Below, one piece after another: positions 23,772-31,901 of a stretch of 32,966 nt of DNA. The stretch is from the NCBI GenBank assembly GCA_019310535.1, contig JAFDED010000009.1, positions 129,621 through 162,586 on the forward strand, in the 5' to 3' direction. Origin of the DNA: Deltaproteobacteria bacterium (lineage in GTDB: Bacteria; Desulfobacterota; JAFDED01). The translations under genes and the position numbers were made by a program. Under the pieces are notes generated by a model. That model did not search any database, was not told the origin of the DNA, and worked only from the letters and a program-made list of their open reading frames with translations. Positions within the stretch are counted from its first letter, which is position 1; each line of letters begins with the position of its first letter.

Positions 23772-24172
23772 CGGCAAGTAACTGGCCGGGTCAAGTTTGC
23801 ACCACGCAGCCAATTTCAGATGCTTTGCACTTATATTTTACACCTGCGCACCTTTTGGGAGATGGATTATTCATGCAGGTTTGAGCTCGTACTACCCGCC
23901 GGGCTCGTTTTATGGGGATAAACGGCGGAGGTCAAACCGCAGCAGGCCCGCAAACCTTTGATACTGCAACAGGCTATCGGCTCTCAACCTTGCGGATGAG
24001 GGCACCCAGTGCTTCTTACCATCTGCTCTCTCGAACATTCTCCAGGATTTCATCCAAGAAGATTACATTACTCACGTGCCTCGGTCAGTCGGAGACAGTA
24101 CAGAGCTTATATCATATCTTTTAAATCCATTGAATATAAATTTAAATTAATTTACCATGTTATTATTTCGTT

Positions 24173-24196
24173 ATTTATTTAATATATTTAATAAAT
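24173..24196. promoter_or_regulatory. AT-rich near-palindrome next to the operon promoter, candidate operator
   Basis: ATTTATTTAATA at 24173-24184 and TATTTAATAAAT at 24185-24196 form a 24-bp inverted repeat broken at one symmetric pair of positions. It ends ten bases before the -35 box. AT-rich palindromes are typical of ROK (NagC/Mlc-like) operators, so the regulator encoded just upstream is the obvious candidate binder. An UP-element role is the alternative. Confidence 0.45.
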
Positions 24197-24206
24197 CAAA
24201 TATTTC

Positions 24207-24235
24207 TTGACATTGGAAAATTACCGTGCTATCAA
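24207..24235 (+). promoter_or_regulatory. Likely sigma-70 promoter of the SDR-ThDP-DapA operon
   Basis: A perfect -35 box TTGACA (24207-24212) is followed after 17 bases by TATCAA (24230-24235), four of six matches to TATAAT. Transcription would start near 24242, about 30 bases before ATG 24275. The upstream DNA is extremely AT-rich. Confidence 0.6.
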
Positions 24236-24274
24236 TGAAAATCCAAATTTTTCAGTAGGGTCTGGGGGGAATGA

Positions 24275-25030
24275 ATGGAAATTCGAGGAAATAGAGTGTT
24301 GATCACCGGAGGATGTGGCGGAATAGGAACGGCTATCGCAAGGGAATTCCTGAAATTAAATACAAAAGTCATCCTCTGTGATCTGAATATTGAAACAGGA
24401 TTGGAACTGGCAAAAAGACATGATGGTGTCGTTTGTTTGCAGATGGATTTGGGCGATACACAAGAAATTGATCGTCATCTTAAACCGCTGATCGAATCAG
24501 ATGATGCCCCGGATATACTCGTTAATAATGTGGGTATTTCTCCAAAAAAGGATACCGCCGGAAAGGCCTACAATACATGGGAAATGCCCCTGGAACAGTG
24601 GAATAGAGTCATGGCGGTGAACCTGACGTCTTATTTTTATTGTTCCAAACTGGTGGTGCCGGCCATGAAGGAAAAAGGCGGCGGAAGGATCATTAATATA
24701 GATTCTCTGGCGGTGCGCACCGGAGGATATGTGGCCCCTGTGCACTATGTAGTGAGCAAGTCCGGTGTCCTCGGACTTACAAAAGTCCTGGCGAAAGAAG
24801 TCGCACAATTTGGTATTAATGTAAACGCGATCAACCCCGGGCGGATTGACACTCCTATGATTCATGACGTGCCGGATGAGGTGAACCAATCCTATATTGA
24901 AAGGATTCCTGCGGGAAGATTGGGGCTTCCGGAGGATGTGGCGAAAGTGGTTGTCTTTTTAACTTCTGATCTGTCGGATTATATTACGGGTACAGCCATT
25001 GAGGTAAACGGCGGGCTTTTTATGGGTTGA
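24275..25030 (+). CDS. Short-chain dehydrogenase/reductase
   Basis: The 251-residue protein is a classical SDR. Motifs: cofactor-binding ITGGCGGIG (T11-G18), NNVGIS in place of the usual NNAG, catalytic N116 (VNLTS), S144 (NIDSLAV) and the Y158-x-x-x-K162 pair (HYVVSK), and the C-terminal EVNGGLFMG. An acidic residue at the end of strand 2 (LCDLNIE) suggests NAD rather than NADP. It should oxidise a secondary alcohol or sugar acid to a ketone. A G-rich ribosome site (GGGGGG) precedes the ATG. It is the first gene of the operon, 12 bases before the ThDP enzyme. The substrate is not known. Confidence 0.92.
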   Translation: MEIRGNRVLITGGCGGIGTAIAREFLKLNTKVILCDLNIETGLELAKRHDGVVCLQMDLGDTQEIDRHLKPLIESDDAPDILVNNVGISPKKDTAGKAYNTWEMPLEQWNRVMAVNLTSYFYCSKLVVPAMKEKGGGRIINIDSLAVRTGGYVAPVHYVVSKSGVLGLTKVLAKEVAQFGINVNAINPGRIDTPMIHDVPDEVNQSYIERIPAGRLGLPEDVAKVVVFLTSDLSDYITGTAIEVNGGLFMG

Positions 25031-25042
25031 TAGGAGAAAAAC

Positions 25043-26773
25043 ATGAAATTTACCGGCGGCGAGGCCATTGTGGAAATTCTCAAGCGCTTTCATGTCCAAT
25101 ACATGTTCGGCTTGCCAGGGGACCAGACTCACATACATGATGCCATTTACAGAAATTCAGATATCAGGCACATCCTCGTCCGACATGAACAAGCCGCGGC
25201 TCATATGGCGGATGCCTACGCGCGAGCCAGCGGGAAAGTGGGTGTCTGCGACGCCACCGTGGGACCGGGGGCAACGAACTTGATTTCAGGAATAGCAGAG
25301 GCATTTACCTCTTCCATCCCAGTGCTCGCCCTTGCGTCTGAGATTCGATCCGACTGGCGCGGCCGGGGCTGCCTCCAGGAAATCCAGCAGTTGGAAGTCT
25401 TTAAACCCATTACCAAATTTGCCTTCCGGGTGGACGCGACCTCCAGGATACCGGAGATTATGAAGAGGGCTTTTCAAATCGCGACCACCGGGAAACCAGG
25501 GCCGATATTTTTAAGCATTCCCCTTGACATTCTGAAGGGCGAGGCTGATTTTACGGAGGAGGACTTTCGGGTTCACGAGAAGTTCGGCCAGTTTCCCGCC
25601 GTACGGGTTTTGCCGCCTGAAGAAGAAATCGTTGAAGCGCTGGACATGTTCATGAACTCCAGGAAGCCGATCCTGATGTGTGGAGGAGGCGTTATCTCCT
25701 CGGGTGCCTGGCCTCAAGTGCAAGAGCTGGCTGAAACCCTCCGAGTCCCTGTTGTTACCACTTTCATGGGGAAGGGTTCCGTGCCCGAGAACCATCCGCT
25801 GTGCCTGGGACCATTCGGGCTTCTTGGCAGGCCTGAGACCAACGATCGGGTACAGGATTCCGATTTCATACTGGCCGTGGGAACAAGGTTTACAAACATA
25901 GACACGGCAGGCTGGAATATCCCCAGGCCGGGCGTGCCCATTGTCCAGGTGGATATCGATCCTGAAGAAATCGGAAAAAACTATTACGTAAAGAGGGGAC
26001 TTGTGGGGGACGCGAGGAGCGTTTTGTCCGTCATGATAGGGCTTTTGGAAAACAAAAAAGATGAGAGCAAGAGGAAATTTTATCGAGAGAGCGAGATCGA
26101 GGAGGTGCGTCGTAAATGGCTTGCGGAGAAGGGTATTGAAAGCTCCCTGGCAAAAAAGAACTCCTCGCCTGTTCATCCTTTACAGGTGATCAGAGGTCTC
26201 CGGCATTACATGGGGCCTGACGATATCATTATATGCGATTCGGGATTCAATCAGATCTGGGGCGGACAATACTTCGAGGTCAACTCGCCCGGAAGGACCT
26301 ACATGGGTCCGCGCGGATTCGGGGTGATGGGCTTTTCACTGCCCGCAGCAATCGGGGCGAAACTTGCCTGCCCGGATCGCAAGGTTGTCGCGCTTTGCGG
26401 AGACGGCGGTTTTGCCATGACACTGCAGGAACTGGAAACAGCAAAACGTATAGGTACTCCCATTATTGCGTGCATCATGAACAATAAAAATTTGGAATAC
26501 GTCAAAGCTAATCAAAGGAACCTTTATGGCTCCCGGTTCATTTCCGTGGATTTTACCGACATTAATTTCGCAAAAGTGGCACAGGCTTTCGGATGCGACG
26601 GGTTCAGAGTCGAGGACGGAATCCATCTGGATGAAGCTTTCAAGCAGGCATTTCAAAGCGCTTTACCATTCGTGGTAGACATTCGCACGCTTGAATCAGC
26701 GGAGCCGGACAGGATAAGCGTCCAGACATTACCAAAATCCGACAGCGGCTCCCAGGATCGGAAAGAGGATTAG
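25043..26773 (+). CDS. ThDP-dependent enzyme of the acetolactate synthase-like superfamily
   Basis: The 576-residue protein has the three-domain layout of the family. The N-terminal domain has MFGLPGDQ and the catalytic Glu in VRHEQAAAHMADAYAR (E49). The central domain binds a nucleotide or is vestigial (CGGGVISSGAW). The C-terminal domain has the ThDP/Mg motif starting GDGGFAM (G453-D454-G455) and ending in NN (480-481). Reactions in this family include 2-oxo acid decarboxylation, carboligation and C-C hydrolysis (for example acetolactate synthase, glyoxylate carboligase, IolD). No small regulatory subunit is nearby, so a biosynthetic acetolactate synthase is unlikely. AGGAG precedes the ATG, and the DapA-like gene follows almost directly. 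The substrate is unassigned. Confidence 0.88.
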   Translation: MKFTGGEAIVEILKRFHVQYMFGLPGDQTHIHDAIYRNSDIRHILVRHEQAAAHMADAYARASGKVGVCDATVGPGATNLISGIAEAFTSSIPVLALASEIRSDWRGRGCLQEIQQLEVFKPITKFAFRVDATSRIPEIMKRAFQIATTGKPGPIFLSIPLDILKGEADFTEEDFRVHEKFGQFPAVRVLPPEEEIVEALDMFMNSRKPILMCGGGVISSGAWPQVQELAETLRVPVVTTFMGKGSVPENHPLCLGPFGLLGRPETNDRVQDSDFILAVGTRFTNIDTAGWNIPRPGVPIVQVDIDPEEIGKNYYVKRGLVGDARSVLSVMIGLLENKKDESKRKFYRESEIEEVRRKWLAEKGIESSLAKKNSSPVHPLQVIRGLRHYMGPDDIIICDSGFNQIWGGQYFEVNSPGRTYMGPRGFGVMGFSLPAAIGAKLACPDRKVVALCGDGGFAMTLQELETAKRIGTPIIACIMNNKNLEYVKANQRNLYGSRFISVDFTDINFAKVAQAFGCDGFRVEDGIHLDEAFKQAFQSALPFVVDIRTLESAEPDRISVQTLPKSDSGSQDRKED

Positions 26774-26774
26774 C

Positions 26775-27722
26775 ATGACGAGAAACTACAAGGAAGACTA
26801 TCGCCGGTTGGCTCGCAACGTGTGCTGGGCGACCCTTACTACACCTTTTAAAGAAAACGGGGAAGTCGATGAAATCGGCCTCCGAAAAAACGTTCAAGCG
26901 TATATTGATAAGAGCACATCCGAATATCCGATCGGGCTCCAGGCTTGCGGAACGTATGGCGAATCACTGTATATGACCGATGACGAAAGAAAAAGAGTGA
27001 CCAGGATTACCCTTGAAGAAGGGCGCGGGAAAGTGCCGGTTGCAGCCGTCGTTCTTAACGGCGACGGCTGTCTGAAAAGAACGGCGGAAATGGCTCATTA
27101 CTGCCAGGAGCTCGGAGCTGACGCCATTAATGTAGCGCCCCCCTCCTATTATTTCCACCCCGAGCCTGAGGGAATCTTTCAGTGGTTCAAAGCATTAGCC
27201 GATGAAGTTGAGGTCGGGATCGTCATTTACAACCTTGCCGCCCGTTTTAATTTCTACATGGATGTGGCCTTCATAAGACGGCTCGCTGAAGAAATCCCTC
27301 AAATAGTGGGGATGAAGCACGCCCCGACGGGCCTTGACAAGCGCCTGGAAATGCTCCGGGAGCTGGGAGACATTATTGGGGTGATTGAAGGCGCTGAAGC
27401 GTATGCTCCCTATACTCTTCCTCTCGGCAGCCCGGGTTACATGTCAAGCTCCGTGCTTTTCGCGCCCGATCTTATCCAGAGATGGACCAGGGCCATCGTC
27501 GAGAAGGACCAGGAAACAGTGCAGGAAATCAATCAAAAATTCCAGGCCTACCGCAGTCTCCAAGCCCGAATTCCCGCCCAGCCTCCAATAGTTTTAAAAG
27601 CCGCCATGGATATGGTCGGGCTGGCCGGTGGCTACCTGAGACTCCCCTTGCAACCTTTGGGGAAAACCCACCGCCGGGAGTTGCATCTCGCCCTTGTTGA
27701 ACTGGGGCTTGAGCTTGTGTAA
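26775..27722 (+). CDS. DapA-family (dihydrodipicolinate synthase/N-acetylneuraminate lyase) aldolase
   Basis: The 315-residue TIM-barrel protein has the family marks: ACGTYGESLYMTDDER (the GTTGE-like loop with Tyr in place of the second Thr), the catalytic Tyr in VIYNLAARF (Y152) and the Schiff-base Lys in IVGMKHAPTG (K181). The family makes or cleaves 2-oxo acids through a pyruvate Schiff base; members include lysine biosynthesis, sialate lyase, and keto-deoxy sugar acid aldolases and dehydratases. The usual YNxP after the catalytic Tyr is YNLA, so a catabolic lyase or dehydratase is more likely than DapA. It starts one base after the ThDP gene's stop, with GAGG within that gene's end, and forms an operon with the two preceding genes. 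Confidence 0.88.
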   Translation: MTRNYKEDYRRLARNVCWATLTTPFKENGEVDEIGLRKNVQAYIDKSTSEYPIGLQACGTYGESLYMTDDERKRVTRITLEEGRGKVPVAAVVLNGDGCLKRTAEMAHYCQELGADAINVAPPSYYFHPEPEGIFQWFKALADEVEVGIVIYNLAARFNFYMDVAFIRRLAEEIPQIVGMKHAPTGLDKRLEMLRELGDIIGVIEGAEAYAPYTLPLGSPGYMSSSVLFAPDLIQRWTRAIVEKDQETVQEINQKFQAYRSLQARIPAQPPIVLKAAMDMVGLAGGYLRLPLQPLGKTHRRELHLALVELGLELV

Positions 27723-27859
27723 TAACCTATAAGAATAGAGGTTTCATAGGTTGTATTAGAGTTCGGGAGCCGATCAAGTATACAAACACTTGTTCGCTTT
27801 TCAGCACGATGCGATGTGCAGGATATGATCAAATTATGATCCATTAAAGGAGGTCTATT

Positions 27860-28873
27860 ATGACAAAAAGAGCAAAGGTTATGTGGGCTGTAATTATCAT
27901 TGCCGTTTTTACCCTGTCCGGTCCTCTTGTCCAGCAAGCCATGGCGAAGAAACTCGTAATCAAATTTGGCCATGGTGGCGCGGCCTCAGAGCGAGGTGGA
28001 TTTCACAATTTTGCCATACCATTTATTAAAATTGCTGCCGATTACTCCAATAATGAAATAGAAGTCAGAGAATTTCCTGCCAACCAATTGGGGACCGAGC
28101 AAACCCTATTCCAAAAAATCCGGCTTCAGGATAACATGATGGCCTTAGGAGCTGTTAACAACATGGCTCCTTTCGCACCATCCGTGGGTGTCTTTACTCT
28201 CCCTTACCTTTTCACGAGTACGGAAGAGGTCTTAAAGCTAATTAACGGTCCCTTTAGAGAAGTTCTTAATGAGAGGATAATTAAGGAGTCGGGGGCTAGG
28301 GTTCTGGCATATGTCACCATGGGATTTCGGGTACTCAGCAATTCCAAGAAACCCGTTTGCACTCTTGATGAGCTTCAGGGCCTGAAAATACGCGTTCCAA
28401 AAAATCCTTTAATGATTGCTGCATATAAATCGTGGGGAATCAACCCCATTCCCATGGCATGGTCCGAGGTTTTCACTGCTCTCCAGCAGCGGGTCATCGA
28501 CGGACAGGATAATCCATATATTTCCATTTATGCCAATAAGTTCTACGAGGTTCAAAAGCATATCACTGAGATCCATTACTTCCAATTTACCGGACCTGTG
28601 GCAATTGGCGAAAAGTTTTATCAAAGCCTGTCCCCCGATGTTCAGAAAACTCTGCAAAAGGCCGCCATGGACGCCGCACTGGTCCAGCAAAAATGGGCGG
28701 CGGGAAATCGGGATACAGCCAAGGCTGGGCTCATAAAAGAAGGGATGTCCATATGTGTTCCAGAGGATGAGGAAGAATGGATAAAACGTGCGCGTGGTAC
28801 ATGGCCCAAATTCTATGACAAAGTTGGCGGCAAGCAGGTCATAGACATGGCTATTGAGTATATGAAAAAGTAA
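27860..28873 (+). CDS. dctP: TRAP transporter substrate-binding protein DctP, first copy
   Basis: The 337-residue protein has a signal peptide (MTKRAKVMWAVIIIAVFTL, probable cleavage after AMA near residue 29) and the DctP fold. The conserved Arg that pairs with the substrate carboxylate lies in LKIRVPKN, and the signature loop ALQQRVIDGQDNP is intact. It captures an organic acid in the periplasm and passes it to the DctQM permease. A strong ribosome site (AAAGGAGG) precedes the ATG, and 137 bases separate it from the DapA-like gene. It is a close paralogue of the protein at 30212, with long identical stretches (for example MAWSEVFTALQQ and VIDGQDNPYISI). Confidence 0.93.
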   Translation: MTKRAKVMWAVIIIAVFTLSGPLVQQAMAKKLVIKFGHGGAASERGGFHNFAIPFIKIAADYSNNEIEVREFPANQLGTEQTLFQKIRLQDNMMALGAVNNMAPFAPSVGVFTLPYLFTSTEEVLKLINGPFREVLNERIIKESGARVLAYVTMGFRVLSNSKKPVCTLDELQGLKIRVPKNPLMIAAYKSWGINPIPMAWSEVFTALQQRVIDGQDNPYISIYANKFYEVQKHITEIHYFQFTGPVAIGEKFYQSLSPDVQKTLQKAAMDAALVQQKWAAGNRDTAKAGLIKEGMSICVPEDEEEWIKRARGTWPKFYDKVGGKQVIDMAIEYMKK

Positions 28874-28914
28874 ACCTCAATGAGAATGGGGACTTAGGAA
28901 GGAGAAATAAGAAC

Positions 28915-30048
28915 ATGAATCCCAGGGAAAGGATTCTTACAGTTCTTAAGCATGGAGAGCCTGACCGTGTCCCCATCGATCTCGGTGGAACTTCAACCGG
29001 GATCGAGGTGGAAGCATACAACAAGCTAAAAATACTTCTTGGTTTTGAAGGCGAAACAAAAACATTTGTGAGGGATCATGTAGAGGTAGATGAACCGATT
29101 CTTGAGAGATTCAATGTGGACACGAGGTACATTCGGATAAAACCCCCGGGAGGGTTTAAGCCCAAAATCGAGAAAGATAACTCATATGTGGATTTCTGGG
29201 GTATCAGGTGGAAAAAACCTCCTTCCAGTCATTATTGGGACATGGTAGATCACCCCATTAAGGAGCCGACTATTGATGCATTAAAAAGCTACCAATGGCC
29301 TGATCCGGATGACCCCGCGAGAATCCAGGGTCTCAGAGTAAGGGCTAAGGAGCTGTATGAGAAGACAGAATACGCCATTGTTATGGATGTGTTAGGCTCC
29401 GGGGTCTTTGGGCAGGCATGGAATCTTCGTGGACTGGAGAACTTTCTCTTGGATCTTGTTTTGAACCAAGAGTTTGCAGAGGCCCTTTTGCACCGAGTTG
29501 CCGACTACCAGATCTCCCTCTGGGATCATGTCCTGGATGAGGTTGGAGAGTACATACAGGTGGCGAGTGTCTCAGACGATTTGGGGATTCAAAATGGCCT
29601 GATGATCTCTCCGGAGCTTTATCGGAAGCTCATTAAACCAGCACAGAAGAGGGTATGGCAGTTCATCAAGAACAAGACAAAAGCTTTTTTATTTTACCAT
29701 ACCTGCGGGTCTGTTCGTAAATTGATCCCTGATTTCATTGGAATGGGAGTCGACATCCTTAACCCAGTTCAGGTGTCAGCTAAGGATATGGATCCAAAAG
29801 AATTAAAATCGGAGTTCGGAAAAGATCTGACCTTCTGGGGCGGGGGTTGCGATACCCAGAGGGTGCTTATTTTCGGGACTCCGGATGATGTCGAAGAAGA
29901 GGTCAAAAAGAGGATTTTGGCAATGGCCCCGGGTGGAGGTTTTGTATTCAACCAGGTTCACAATATCCAGCCACAGGTGCCGCCGGAAAATATTCTCAGG
30001 ATGTTTGAAACGGTCATTGAGTTCGGTGCCTATCCAATAAGAACATGA
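28915..30048 (+). CDS. Uroporphyrinogen decarboxylase-like (UroD/MtaA superfamily) protein
   Basis: The 377-residue protein begins MNPRERILTVLKHGEPDRVPID, the typical start of the catabolic UroD/MtaA branch. Candidate zinc ligands of methyltransferase members are visible: H262 and C264 in FYHTCGS and C312 in GGGCDTQ. The PGGGFVFNQVHNIQP segment near the end is also typical. MtaA-type members move methyl groups between corrinoid proteins and thiols; no corrinoid protein or methyltransferase partner is in the window. Its place between two TRAP binding-protein genes suggests that it acts on the imported compound, possibly by demethylation. True heme-pathway HemE is unlikely given sequence and context. 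The ribosome site is AGGAAGGAG. Confidence 0.88.
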   Translation: MNPRERILTVLKHGEPDRVPIDLGGTSTGIEVEAYNKLKILLGFEGETKTFVRDHVEVDEPILERFNVDTRYIRIKPPGGFKPKIEKDNSYVDFWGIRWKKPPSSHYWDMVDHPIKEPTIDALKSYQWPDPDDPARIQGLRVRAKELYEKTEYAIVMDVLGSGVFGQAWNLRGLENFLLDLVLNQEFAEALLHRVADYQISLWDHVLDEVGEYIQVASVSDDLGIQNGLMISPELYRKLIKPAQKRVWQFIKNKTKAFLFYHTCGSVRKLIPDFIGMGVDILNPVQVSAKDMDPKELKSEFGKDLTFWGGGCDTQRVLIFGTPDDVEEEVKKRILAMAPGGGFVFNQVHNIQPQVPPENILRMFETVIEFGAYPIRT

Positions 30049-30211
30049 ATCCTTATAGATACGAAAAAGCATTTTTTTATACGTTGACCTGTCTTGAGTT
30101 TTTATGATAGAGAAGTATTTTTTAAACTGAAAGGAGGCAATACATTAAATTACACGGAAACAGGATTTTTCGTTCATACTGTTTTATTTAGAGACAGAAA
30201 AGGAGGTTACC

Positions 30212-31222
30212 ATGACAAAAAGAGCAAAAGTTGTGTGGGCTATGATCGTGCTTGCAATTCTTACGTTAGCTGGCCCACTGAGTCATGAAGCAGCAGCGAA
30301 ACTGGTGATAAAATTACCTCACGGCGGCGCTGCCACAAAGAAAGGGTTTATTCACAATTTCGGCTTCAAGTTTGTTGAGCTGGCAGCCAAGTACTCCAAC
30401 AATGAAATAGAAATTAGGGAATTCCCTGCCCGCCAACTGGGAACTGATCAAACTTTATTCCAGAAAGTCCGTTTTCAGGATGATTGGATAGTTGTTGGTG
30501 GCTCTAACAACTTGGCCCCTTTCGCACCCTCCGTAGGTGTTCTTACCCTTCCTTACCTTTTTACAAGCCTTGATGATGTCTACAAGCTGATCAACGGCCC
30601 CTTTGTTGAAGTCCTTAACGAAAAGCTCATCAAGGAGGCAGGGATAAGAGCCCTGGGGTATATTACCGGCGGTTTCAGGCATCTCACCAATTCCAAGAGA
30701 CCTGTGTGTTCTCTGGAAGATCTCAAAGGGTTGAAAATTCGTGTTCCAAAAAATGCTTTAATGATAGCTGCTTACAAGTCCTGGGGGATCAACCCGGTTC
30801 CAATGGCCTGGTCCGAGGTCTTTACTGCCCTCCAGCAACAGGTCATCGACGGACAGGATAACCCCTATATATCCATTCATGCAAACAAGTTCTATGAGGT
30901 GCAAAAGTATATTACCGAGATCCAATACTTACAATGGAGCGGGCCTATAGTAATTTCAGAGAGGTATTATCAAGGTTTATCCCCCGATATTCGGAAAACA
31001 TTGGAAAAGGCTGCTATTGATGCCGCTTTATATCAGCAGAAATGGGTGGAGGAGAATCGCGATATAGCTAAAGCCAAGCTGATGAAGAAAGGGATGTCGA
31101 TTTGTGTGCCTAAGGATGGTGAGGAATGGATAAAACGTGCACGAGCCACATGGCCTCAGTTCTATGATAAGGTCGGTGGTAAGGCTAATGCCGATTTAGC
31201 TTTAGAATATATGAAGAAATAA
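30212..31222 (+). CDS. dctP: TRAP transporter substrate-binding protein DctP, second copy
   Basis: The 336-residue protein has a signal peptide (MTKRAKVVWAMIVLAILTL, probable cleavage after AAA near residue 29) and the same DctP motifs as the first copy (LKIRVPKN, QQVIDGQDNP). The first 20 bases of the two coding sequences and their ribosome sites (AAAGGAGGT/AAAAGGAGGT) are nearly identical, so the genes arose by duplication. Differences cluster in stretches such as DDWIVVGGSNN against DNMMALGAVNN and in the late helices, which could change ligand preference. It is followed by a terminator-like hairpin and then dctQ, so this copy is the one physically linked to the permease genes. Confidence 0.93.
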   Translation: MTKRAKVVWAMIVLAILTLAGPLSHEAAAKLVIKLPHGGAATKKGFIHNFGFKFVELAAKYSNNEIEIREFPARQLGTDQTLFQKVRFQDDWIVVGGSNNLAPFAPSVGVLTLPYLFTSLDDVYKLINGPFVEVLNEKLIKEAGIRALGYITGGFRHLTNSKRPVCSLEDLKGLKIRVPKNALMIAAYKSWGINPVPMAWSEVFTALQQQVIDGQDNPYISIHANKFYEVQKYITEIQYLQWSGPIVISERYYQGLSPDIRKTLEKAAIDAALYQQKWVEENRDIAKAKLMKKGMSICVPKDGEEWIKRARATWPQFYDKVGGKANADLALEYMKK

Positions 31223-31297
31223 ACCGCAATGCGGGAGTATATTATTGGACATAAGATTGATTAAGGTTGAATGCGGAATATGAAAGAAATTCAGGAC

Positions 31298-31344
31298 AGA
31301 GGCCCGATTTCATTTCCTCGGGAAAGGTACCGGGTCTCTTTTTT
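31298..31344 (+). terminator. Terminator-like hairpin between dctP (second copy) and dctQ
   Basis: AGAGGCCCG (31298-31306) pairs with CGGGTCTCT (31331-31339, one G-U), and an inner stem TTTCC/GGAAA (31313-31317 and 31321-31325) closes the loop. Six Ts (31339-31344) follow. This is a good intrinsic terminator form, placed inside what should be one transport operon. Partial read-through would give more binding protein than permease. Confidence 0.72.
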
Positions 31345-31373
31345 CATCTACTGGCGGCAAATTGAAAAGTAAA

Positions 31374-31880
31374 ATGAGAACACTATTAAAATTAATGGAC
31401 AACATGGACGGTTACGTTGCAGTTGTTGCCCTTGCTATTACTATCATTCTCTTAAGTCTTCAAGTCTTTTTTAGGTACGTATTGAACGCCTCTCTTACAT
31501 GGAGTGAGGAGGTATCGCGCTTCACTTATGTGTGGTTTGTTTATCTGGGTGTCAGCATGGCGGTGAGATCCAAAGAGCACGTGAGGGTGGTTGCTCATCT
31601 AAAGTATTTCTTTCCAAGGTTCTATAATAAGATATTGTTTTTTTCGGATGTTTTATGGCTCTGTTACAGCGTATTGCTGTTGTGGGAGAGTGTCAAATTC
31701 ATCAAATCCATGTTCCGCTTCAAGTTTCTCTCTCCATCATTGGGAGTGTCGATGGTCTGGGTTTATATGATTATTCCATTGCTTTTCATCCTGATGATCG
31801 TTCGCTTGGTTCAGGTTCACTATCTTGAATTCAGGAAGAAGGAAAACGGGAAAGCCGGGGAGAGTGGGACCGCTCTATAG
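31374..31880 (+). CDS. dctQ: TRAP transporter small permease DctQ
   Basis: The protein of about 168 residues has four hydrophobic segments (LAITIILLSLQVFFRYV, FTYVWFVYLGVSMAV, ILFFSDVLWLCYSVLLLW and VYMIIPLLFILMIVRLV) and the DctQ hallmark FFRYVLNASLTWSEEVSRF. It is the small membrane subunit that couples the DctP protein to the large DctM subunit for Na+-driven organic-acid import. The start is either ATG 31374 or an in-frame TTG at 31362 close to a GGCGG; neither is clearly better, and the ATG is used here. It lies just before dctM. Confidence 0.92.
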   Translation: MRTLLKLMDNMDGYVAVVALAITIILLSLQVFFRYVLNASLTWSEEVSRFTYVWFVYLGVSMAVRSKEHVRVVAHLKYFFPRFYNKILFFSDVLWLCYSVLLLWESVKFIKSMFRFKFLSPSLGVSMVWVYMIIPLLFILMIVRLVQVHYLEFRKKENGKAGESGTAL

Positions 31881-31901
31881 ATCTCTGCGGGGAATCAAAC
31901 C

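Larger units (their letters stand above)
23772..24274. other. Intergenic region between the ROK gene and the catabolic operon
   Basis: No supported gene. A start-less open stretch of about 60 codons (23962-24145) reads in part like protein (LPSALSNILQDFIQEDYITHV) and might be a decayed gene end; the 70-codon frame at 23912-24124 in another frame is not credible. The last 150 bases are very AT-rich and hold the palindrome at 24173-24196 and the promoter at 24207-24235. Confidence 0.5.

Noticed and set aside
25043-26773. Biosynthetic acetolactate synthase (IlvB)
   Set aside because: No regulatory small subunit or branched-chain amino acid gene is nearby, and the gene sits in a catabolic operon with a ROK regulator and lyases.
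28915-30048. Heme-pathway uroporphyrinogen decarboxylase (HemE)
   Set aside because: The MNPRERILTVLKHGEPDRVP start, the H-x-C and later Cys, and the TRAP context match the catabolic UroD/MtaA branch instead; the heme branch here is of the siroheme type.
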